Shown: in pieces, positions 6,384 through 10,711 of the stretch
How the letters are laid out: each line of letters starts with the position of its first letter
Position numbering within the stretch: the stretch's first letter is position 1
Origin: an uncultured Oscillospiraceae bacterium
Lineage (GTDB): Bacteria > Bacillota_A > Clostridia > Oscillospirales > Oscillospiraceae
Reading direction: 5' to 3'
NCBI GenBank assembly: GCA_944387745.1
Contig: CALXGD010000051.1
Coordinates: 1 to 10,711, forward strand
DNA: 10,711 nt
Notes under the pieces: generated by a model
The model's input: only the letters and a program-made list of their open reading frames with translations
Told to the model about the DNA's origin: nothing
The model's database searches: none
Position numbers and translations under genes: made by a program

Positions 6384-6518
6384 CATTTTTTTGCCGGGAG
6401 CGCCGCGGAGCACACAGACCGCCCTTCGGGACCGCATCCGCAGAGGGATGGGCATACCCCTCCCCCTCCCCGCATAAACATGTGTCAAAGGCAGAAGGGG
6501 AAGGAGAAATGCGCTGGG

Positions 6519-7001
6519 TTGATCGTAACTGCAAGGCTCCCCAGAAGAAAGCTGGCCTTCAGTACAGCGGCCGCCGCGCTGCTTTGCTGCGCCGCGCTGG
6601 TGCTGAATCTGGGCGGGGAGGCATTTCAGGCCGCCTCCCTCGCGTCCGGCCCTGATCCCAAGGGGGTGAAAACCAATGAGGACCGGGTGGCCTATCTGGA
6701 GAGCTTCGGCTGGCAGGTGCAGCCGGACCCCCTGGTCACGGAGGAGCTGCTGATCCCCCAGGAGATGGACGAGAGCTATGAGGACTACCTGACTCTGCAG
6801 GCCGGCCAGGGCTTCGATCTGGAGAAATACGCCGGGAAGCGGGTGAAGCGGTACACCTATGAGATCACCAACTACCCCACCGGCGAGGCGGGTGTACAGG
6901 CCAACCTGATGATCTACCGCAATACGGTCATCGGCGGCGAGGTCCTCTCTCCCCAGATGGACGGATTTCTCCACGGGCTGGCCGGGCCCGGCGGAGCTTA
7001 G
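6519..7001 (+). CDS. Small exported protein, DUF4830-like
   Basis: Predicted exported or membrane-anchored protein of 160 residues with no known activity. The N-terminus (IVTARLPRRKLAFSTAAAA, then LLCCAALVL) is a basic region followed by a hydrophobic segment, like a signal peptide or anchor. The rest has the features I associate with DUF4830: NEDRVAYLESFGWQV, then ELLIPQEMDESYEDYLTLQ, GFDLEKYAGKRVKRYTYEI and a C-terminal VIGGEVLSPQMDGFLHGL. The start is uncertain. I favour TTG at 6519, with AAGGAG 12 bases upstream, because it places the start directly before IVTARLPRRKL; an in-frame ATG at 6480 has no RBS and would add 13 mostly charged residues. The gene stands alone, divergent from rsuA, and ends at a strong terminator. 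No good promoter was found in the 200 bases upstream. Confidence 0.75.
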   Translation: MIVTARLPRRKLAFSTAAAALLCCAALVLNLGGEAFQAASLASGPDPKGVKTNEDRVAYLESFGWQVQPDPLVTEELLIPQEMDESYEDYLTLQAGQGFDLEKYAGKRVKRYTYEITNYPTGEAGVQANLMIYRNTVIGGEVLSPQMDGFLHGLAGPGGA

Positions 7002-7008
7002 GACAGAC

Positions 7009-7050
7009 ACGGGCCGGGCGCTCCAATCGGAGCCCTCGGCCCGTTCTTTT
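7009..7050 (+). terminator. Intrinsic terminator after the DUF4830-like gene
   Basis: A 16-position stem with one mismatch and one wobble (arms 7009-7024 and 7029-7044) has a 4-base AATC loop and is followed by TCTTTT. Its T tract overlaps the stop codon of the convergent HAD gene (7051-7049). The minus-strand side lacks a T run, so it mainly serves the plus strand. Confidence 0.85.
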
Positions 7051-7723
7051 ACTGCCGGCGGCCCTCCCGCCCGAACAGCCGCTCCTCCACCTGGAGCGGC
7101 AGGGAACAGAAGTCCTCTGCCCAGCCGCTGCACAGGGCCCGGATCTCCGCCTCCCGCCCGGCGTACAGGGGGTCCCGCACTCCCACAACAAAGAATCCGG
7201 CGCTCTGGGCGGCCGCGCAGTAGCCGGGGGAGTCCTCAAAGAGAACACACTGCTCCGGTGTCTCTCCCCACCGGGCCGCAGCCAGGCGGTACAGGGCCGG
7301 GTCGCTCTTCTCCAGACCGGTCTCATGGGTGTACACCACCCCCTGAAACCAGGGCAGGAGCCCATGGCGGCGGAGCGCCGCCTGACACAGCTCTGGGATG
7401 CAGGAGGTGAGCACTGCCATCCCCTGGTCCGCCTGGCGGCACCGCTCCAAAAGGGACCTCACCCCCGGCTTCAGAGGCAGCCGCTCCCCGTAGGCCATCC
7501 GGGCCATGTCCAGCCACGCCCCCTGGATCTCCTCCGGGGACTCTGGAAGGCAAAACCGCTCCCGGGTGTACCGGGCTGCGTCAGGGGCGCTGTGGTGGGT
7601 GACGTACTCCGTATAGTCCTCTGGCACGGGGGAGATACCCCGCCTCCCCAAAAATTCCTTATCGATCTCCAGCCAGATTCCGTTGGAATCCAGCAGGGTT
7701 CCGTCCAGGTCAAAAAAGATCAT
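7049..7723 (-). CDS. HAD-superfamily hydrolase (phosphatase-like)
   Basis: Cytoplasmic phosphatase-type protein of 224 residues with an unknown substrate. The start at 7723 (MIFFDLDGTLLDS) has GGAGGAGG upstream and puts motif I at the very N-terminus, as usual. Motif I DLDGT provides the nucleophile and acid/base aspartates (Asp5, Asp7). Motif II is the LTSC stretch near the middle, motif III the lysine of GLEKSDPALY, and motif IV the acidic pair in LFEDSPGYCAAAQSAG. The region between motifs I and II is a helical cap, as in beta-phosphoglucomutase and phosphoglycolate phosphatase relatives (subfamily I). The start overlaps the end of the DNA glycosylase gene by 14 bases, so the two are a coupled pair. 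No functional link between them is evident. Confidence 0.88.
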   Translation of the reverse strand: MIFFDLDGTLLDSNGIWLEIDKEFLGRRGISPVPEDYTEYVTHHSAPDAARYTRERFCLPESPEEIQGAWLDMARMAYGERLPLKPGVRSLLERCRQADQGMAVLTSCIPELCQAALRRHGLLPWFQGVVYTHETGLEKSDPALYRLAAARWGETPEQCVLFEDSPGYCAAAQSAGFFVVGVRDPLYAGREAEIRALCSGWAEDFCSLPLQVEERLFGREGRRQ

Positions 7724-8330
7724 GCTCTTCCTCCTCCGGCCAAGGGGCGGAATACCAGAACCGCCAGGGGAACTGAGCCGCCTCCTCCGCATAGTCGACG
7801 CCGATGCGCCGGCCAACTTGAATCTTCTCCGGTGCCGGCCCACGGCACACATACAGGGGCGGCTGGGTCAGATCCAGGCCGTTCTCCTTCCGGGTGAGGG
7901 ACAGCCCCCGGCACAGTTTTCCCGGGCCGTCCAGAAAATGCCTGCGCTGGGCAGCGGTCAGCTCCTCGGCGCTGCGGCCAAACCGGTTTTGTGCCATAGC
8001 GTCTCGGTTCAGAATCGGGACGGCCCCCCGGATCAGAACACCACAGGGCTCCCCCTCCGGCTCTGTAATGAAATTGAGACAGTGGTACATGCCGTAGATC
8101 AGGTAAATATAGGCGGTGCCCGGCCGGGCAAACAGTGTCTCCGTGCGGGGTGTCCGCCTGTACTGATAGGCGTGGCAGGCCTTGTCCAGGCGGCCAATGT
8201 AGGCCTCTGTCTCCGTGATGCGCACCGCAAGGCGCCGCCCCTCCAGCTCCCGCACTAGACAGCAGCCCAGCAAATCCCGGGCCACCTCCAGAGTGTCCCG
8301 GTCGTAAAAGGCTCTGGGAAGGATCTCCAT
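7710..8330 (-). CDS. 3-methyladenine DNA glycosylase (MPG/AAG family)
   Basis: Base-excision repair enzyme that removes alkylated purines from DNA. The 206-residue product has the family's usual length. Key motifs are ITETEAYIG (39-46, with the catalytic glutamate equivalent to human AAG Glu125 at residue 42), the tyrosine-rich TAYIYLIYGMYHCLNF (72-87, the base-flipping region), CGVLIRG, and DGPGKLCRGLSLT. The ATG at 8330 has AGGAGG upstream; a longer frame starting at 8396 would overlap the promoter. The gene is led by a good promoter and is co-transcribed with the HAD gene. Confidence 0.93.
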   Translation of the reverse strand: MEILPRAFYDRDTLEVARDLLGCCLVRELEGRRLAVRITETEAYIGRLDKACHAYQYRRTPRTETLFARPGTAYIYLIYGMYHCLNFITEPEGEPCGVLIRGAVPILNRDAMAQNRFGRSAEELTAAQRRHFLDGPGKLCRGLSLTRKENGLDLTQPPLYVCRGPAPEKIQVGRRIGVDYAEEAAQFPWRFWYSAPWPEEEEHDLF

Positions 8331-8367
8331 GTGCCCGTCCTCCTGACATCTGTACAAGCTTTGATCT

Positions 8368-8396
8368 ATTTTATCATGTCTCGCTCCCGCTTGCAA
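8368..8396 (-). promoter_or_regulatory. Promoter for the DNA glycosylase-HAD pair
   Basis: On the minus strand TTGCAA (8396-8391) and TAAAAT (8373-8368) are separated by exactly 17 bases. Transcription would start near 8361, about 30 bases ahead of the glycosylase ATG. The region is AT-rich compared with the flanking genes. Confidence 0.68.
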
Positions 8397-8439
8397 ACCT
8401 CAGAGCAGCGTTATTTTCCCGCTCCCCGCCAGTTTCCTG

Positions 8440-8472
8440 TTGAAAAAAACGGGAAATCATGCTAACATGCTA
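8440..8472 (+). promoter_or_regulatory. Promoter and tandem repeat upstream of the DtxR/MntR-type gene
   Basis: TTGAAA (8440-8445), 17 bases, TAACAT (8463-8468) is a plausible promoter reading towards the metalloregulator. The heptamer CATGCTA occurs twice in direct repeat, at 8458-8464 and 8466-8472, spaced 8 bases apart and overlapping the -10. Metal-dependent repressors often control themselves, so this is a candidate binding site. A further AT-rich run, TATTATATAT, follows at 8471-8480. DtxR-family operators are normally palindromic, which weakens the operator idea. Confidence 0.4.
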
Positions 8473-8576
8473 TTATATATCAGCGGCTTTTCCCGCCTCT
8501 TGCCGCCCGTCCTGGGCTGCGGAGAGGGGGTTGATTCCAAGCTGTCAAATCAGGCGTAAAGGGGCGGTATAAACTT

Positions 8577-8960
8577 ATGGTACTGCATGAATCCGGAGAG
8601 GATTATTTGGAGGCGGTTCTGATCCTGCACCAGCAGAAGGGCTATGTGCGCTCCATTGACGTGGCCCAATACCTGGGCTTCTCCAAGCCGTCGGTGAGCC
8701 GGGCGGTATCCATTCTGAAGGCCAACGGCTACCTCACCATGGAGAAGGACGGCCGGCTGGAGCTCACCCCGGAGGGGGAGGCCAACGCCCAGCGGGTCTA
8801 TGAGCGCCACCGGTTTTTAAGCGAGTGGCTGGTGAAGCTGGGGGTCTCTCCGGAGGTGGCCGCCGCCGACGCCTGCCGCATGGAGCACGACATCAGCGCC
8901 GAGACCTTCCAGTGCCTGAAAGCCCATGTGGAGAAGTATGCTCTAGAAAATCCCACCTGA
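8577..8960 (+). CDS. Short DtxR/MntR-family metal-dependent regulator
   Basis: Predicted metal-sensing repressor of 127 residues. Residues 5-65 are a winged helix: ESGEDYLEAVLIL, RSIDVAQYLGFSKPSVSRAV (recognition helix about 36-48) and a GYLTMEKDGRLELTPEG wing. Residues 66-125 form the metal-binding and dimerisation domain. Aligned by eye with B. subtilis MntR, Asp9 and Glu12 match MntR Asp8 and Glu11, and His78, Glu103 and His104 match the other ligands. Cys100 sits where MntR has Glu99 and DtxR has Cys102. It lacks the SH3-like third domain of DtxR, as MntR does. Whether it senses Mn(II) or Fe(II) cannot be told. The RBS is weak and distant (AAAGGGG, 12 bases). No metal transporter is nearby; the downstream gene is an MscS channel. 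Confidence 0.87.
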   Translation: MVLHESGEDYLEAVLILHQQKGYVRSIDVAQYLGFSKPSVSRAVSILKANGYLTMEKDGRLELTPEGEANAQRVYERHRFLSEWLVKLGVSPEVAAADACRMEHDISAETFQCLKAHVEKYALENPT

Positions 8961-8968
8961 TCCGACTC

Positions 8969-9001
8969 AGGCGCACAGGAGACGCAAGCTCCCGTGCGCC
9001 T
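8969..9001 (+). other. Hairpin between the metalloregulator and mscS
   Basis: A perfect 8-bp stem AGGCGCAC / GTGCGCCT, extended after one mismatch by GGAG/CTCC, has a 7-base loop. It occupies most of the 72-base gap between the two genes. No T run follows, so it is not an intrinsic terminator. It might stabilise or process a shared transcript. Confidence 0.6.
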
Positions 9002-9032
9002 GTCCCAGCTTTCAGACGGAGGAGCGTTTGGT

Positions 9033-9878
9033 ATGTCATTAGAAGAAATCCTTGCCCAGGTCACCGGCGGACTTAGCCTCCAGGCCCTGTCCCTGGAAAA
9101 TATCCTGCGGACGGTGTTCGTGCTGGTCATCGGCGTGGTGGCCATCAAGCTCGTCCAGCGGGCGGCGGAGCGGCTTCTCTCCCGAAACGCCTCCCTGGCC
9201 CCTGTCCACCGGTATCTCCGCTCCGCCCTGTCCATAGTGCTGTGGCTGCCGCTGGCCCTGGTGCTGCTGGGCTCCCTGGGGGTGGAGCTCACCTCCATCA
9301 TCGCTCTGCTGAGTGTGGCCGGCCTGGCCGTCTCCCTGGCCCTGCAAAACACCCTGTCCAATCTGGCGGGGGGCATTATGCTCCTGGTGTCCAAGCCGTT
9401 TACCATCGGGGACTATGTGGAGATTGGCTCTGTCTCAGGCACCGTGACCATGATTGGCATGTCCTACAGCACCCTGGCCACCGTGGAGAACAAGGAGGTC
9501 TATATCCCCAACAGCCAGCTCTCCTCCGCCACTATCATCAATTATACCCGCCTGGGCCGGCGGCGGATGGAGATCACTGTCAGCGCCTCCTACGGCGACA
9601 AGGCGGAGGACGTAAAGGCCGCCCTCCAGGACGCGGTGTACCAGTTCCCCGCCATTCTTCGGGACCCCGCCCCGGAGATCCGCCTGTGCGGGTACGGGGA
9701 CAGCGGGGTGAACTACCTGATCCGGGCCTGGACCGCCACCGGGGATTTTTGGGACACCTACTACCGACTTCTGGAGGCCATTCTCCCCGCCTTTCAGCGC
9801 CGGGGGGTATCTATGCCCTATCCCCAGATGGACGTACACCTGATTCCGGACGGAGACACGTCACAAAATTCTCCTTGA
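9033..9878 (+). CDS. mscS: MscS-type small-conductance mechanosensitive channel
   Basis: Membrane channel that opens under high membrane tension to release solutes after osmotic downshock. The 281-residue product has three membrane helices at about 22-44, 62-84 and 86-118. The pore helix and following beta domain show the family signature: VAGLAVSLALQNTLSNLAGG (95-114), then KPFTIGDYVEIG (121-132) and EVYIPNSQL (155-163). The C-terminal part (about 180-270) is the alpha/beta vestibule domain. The start at 9033 was chosen for its GGAGGAG 8 bases upstream; another in-frame ATG at 8994 falls inside the hairpin. The size and simple architecture match E. coli MscS. The stop codon overlaps the -35 of the leuA promoter. 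Confidence 0.94.
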   Translation: MSLEEILAQVTGGLSLQALSLENILRTVFVLVIGVVAIKLVQRAAERLLSRNASLAPVHRYLRSALSIVLWLPLALVLLGSLGVELTSIIALLSVAGLAVSLALQNTLSNLAGGIMLLVSKPFTIGDYVEIGSVSGTVTMIGMSYSTLATVENKEVYIPNSQLSSATIINYTRLGRRRMEITVSASYGDKAEDVKAALQDAVYQFPAILRDPAPEIRLCGYGDSGVNYLIRAWTATGDFWDTYYRLLEAILPAFQRRGVSMPYPQMDVHLIPDGDTSQNSP

Positions 9879-9903
9879 CAAACTGCCCTTCCCTGGTTAA
9901 AAT
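9875..9903 (+). promoter_or_regulatory. Strong promoter for the leuA T-box leader
   Basis: A perfect TTGACA (9875-9880) and TAAAAT (9898-9903) are separated by exactly 17 bases. The -35 overlaps the mscS stop codon. Transcription would begin near 9910, just before stem I of the T-box. Confidence 0.85.
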
Positions 9904-9909
9904 AGGGCA

Positions 9910-10177
9910 CAGTAAATGCTGAGACGGGAAAAAAGACAGGGGCCGCCCCCTTCAGAGAGCCGGTGGTTGGTGCAAACCGGCGCGGGTCCCCCTGTGAATA
10001 ACTGGTCCCCGAGCAGCCTGCCTGAACCGAAACGAAGTAAGGCAGGACGTCTGGCCCCGTTACCGGCCGCGGCCTTGTTGGAGGCTTAGAGGGCCGTCCG
10101 GGTGACCGGCGGCTGAACCAGGGTGGTACAGCGTGTCATATTCACGCCCCTGACTTGAAAAAGTCGGGGGCTTTTTT
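9910..10177 (+). promoter_or_regulatory. T-box leader of leuA, probably tRNA-Leu responsive
   Basis: Uncharged tRNA binding to such a leader prevents termination and so turns the gene on during amino-acid starvation. Stem I is visible: AGAGAGC (9954-9960) and the GGTTGGTGCAAACC apical part (9965-9978), with return arms ending GAGC at 10011-10014. The specifier loop TGAATAACTGG includes CTG at 10002-10004, a leucine codon followed by G and six bases before GAGC, the spacing I recall from the glyQS T-box. The T-box sequence AGGGTGGTACAGCG (10120-10133) differs from the usual ACCGCG by one base. The antiterminator forms from CAGGG/CCCTG and GCGTG/CACGC around bulge TGGTACA. TGGT pairs with an ACCA tail, fitting the A73 of tRNA-Leu. 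Stems II/III lie around 10015-10118. Confidence 0.93.
10146..10177 (+). terminator. Regulated terminator of the leuA T-box
   Basis: An 11-bp stem with one G-T wobble, GCCCCTGACTT (10146-10156) / AAGTCGGGGGC (10161-10171), closes a GAAA loop and is followed by six T residues. Its left arm shares bases 10146-10152 with the antiterminator, so the two folds exclude each other. Confidence 0.95.
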
Positions 10178-10215
10178 CGTGCCCCCGCAACCAACATGCA
10201 GGAGGTTTTCTTACC

Positions 10216-10711
10216 ATGAATCCAGGCTACAAAAAGTACATCCCTTTCCAGCCCCAGAAAATCGTGGGCCGCACCTGGCCCGACAAGGTGATCACCCGCG
10301 CCCCCGTGTGGTGCTCCGTGGACCTGCGGGACGGCAACCAGGCCCTGGTGGACCCCATGAACCTCCAGGAGAAGCTGGAGTATTTCCACACCCTGGTGGA
10401 CATCGGCATCAAGGAGATCGAGATCGGCTTCCCCTCCGCCAGCGAGACGGAGTATGAGATCTGCCGGGAGCTCATCGAGGGCAATCACATCCCCGACGAC
10501 GTGACCATCCAGGTGCTGGTCCAGGCCCGGGAGCACCTGATCAAAAAGACCTTTGAGGCCATCCAGGGGGCCAAGCACGTCATTCTCCACTTCTACAACT
10601 CCACCTCCACCCTCCAGCGGAAGGTGGTGTTCCACATGGACACCGACGGCATCACCAAGATTGCCACCGACGCCGCCGACCTCATCTATGAGATGTCCCA
10701 GCCCCTGATTC
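10216..10711 (+). CDS. leuA: 2-isopropylmalate synthase, type 2, 3' end outside window
   Basis: First committed step of leucine synthesis: condenses acetyl-CoA with 2-oxoisovalerate to 2-isopropylmalate in the cytoplasm. The ATG at 10216 has a perfect AGGAGG 10 bases upstream. About 165 codons are visible, opening MNPGYKKYIPFQPQKIV then GRTWPD. WCSVDLRDGNQALVDPM contains the metal-binding Asp and the RDGNQ motif of the HMG-lyase-like TIM barrel, followed by GFPSASETEYE and HFYNSTSTLQR. The WCSVDLRDGNQAL-DPM pattern fits the longer LeuA form of actinobacteria and fungi rather than the E. coli-type form; the full length is likely about 550 residues. Regulation is through the T-box directly upstream, and no other leucine gene is visible. 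Confidence 0.95.
   Translation, partial: MNPGYKKYIPFQPQKIVGRTWPDKVITRAPVWCSVDLRDGNQALVDPMNLQEKLEYFHTLVDIGIKEIEIGFPSASETEYEICRELIEGNHIPDDVTIQVLVQAREHLIKKTFEAIQGAKHVILHFYNSTSTLQRKVVFHMDTDGITKIATDAADLIYEMSQPLI

Noticed and set aside
6457..6471. C-rich run (G-rich on the minus strand) that could form a G-quadruplex
   Set aside because: Only three adjacent G runs are present and it lies upstream of the predicted rsuA promoter, so no role is supported.
6342..6484. Inverted repeat CACATGTTT / AAACATGTG flanking the rsuA-DUF4830 intergenic region
   Set aside because: Only 9 bp, about 125 bases apart, no target duplication and no enclosed transposase; such pairs occur by chance.
6249..7133. Minus-strand frame of 294 codons spanning the rsuA start and the DUF4830-like gene
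   Set aside because: Overlaps three supported genes in other frames, with low-complexity composition and no domain.
1..10711. CRISPR arrays, tRNA or rRNA genes, insertion sequences, phage or toxin-antitoxin genes
   Set aside because: No regularly spaced direct repeats, no tRNA-like cloverleaf with TTCGA arm, and no transposase, integrase or toxin motif was found on reading both strands.

Overview
The window looks like a chromosomal segment from a GC-rich, low-spore-lineage Firmicute, most plausibly a gut Oscillospiraceae (Flavonifractor/Lawsonibacter-like). This rests on strong AGGAGG-type ribosome binding sites, a T-box leader, a DUF4830-type secreted protein, FtsEX paired with a PcsB/CwlO-like hydrolase and a high-GC codon style. 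The taxon is an inference; there is no rRNA or other decisive marker.

Layout. (a) Bases 1-6312 are all on the minus strand. They hold a D-alanine--D-alanine ligase running off the left edge; an operon ftsE - ftsX - 31-residue membrane microprotein - secreted coiled-coil M23 peptidase, ending at a strong terminator; a CdaR/PucR-type regulator with its own terminator and a structured leader; and an RsuA-type 16S rRNA pseudouridine synthase. (b) Bases 6519-7001 (+) encode a small exported DUF4830-like protein. It converges on a minus-strand pair, a 3-methyladenine DNA glycosylase and a HAD-family phosphatase that overlap by 14 bases. (c) Bases 8440-10711 (+) carry a short DtxR/MntR-type metalloregulator, an MscS-type mechanosensitive channel, and a type-2 leuA (2-isopropylmalate synthase) running off the right edge behind a complete T-box leader.

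Functional logic. The left half is largely cell envelope. Ddl makes the D-Ala-D-Ala unit of peptidoglycan precursors. FtsEX is an ATP-driven membrane switch, and the M23 protein encoded with it has a long coiled coil plus intact zinc ligands, so it is the likely hydrolase that FtsEX controls. The right half is housekeeping: DNA repair, metal sensing, osmotic safety valve and leucine synthesis.

No mobile element, CRISPR array, tRNA or rRNA gene was seen, and there is no clear case for an entirely new multi-gene system. The best leads are the unannotated-sized microprotein between ftsX and the M23 hydrolase, a family of GC-rich palindromic repeats (one copy inside that same operon), a palindrome overlapping the ftsE promoter, the structured leader of the CdaR-type gene, and a leuA T-box whose specifier and discriminator-pairing base both fit tRNA-Leu. 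Long antisense open frames over ftsX, the peptidase and the CdaR-type gene are codon-bias shadows.
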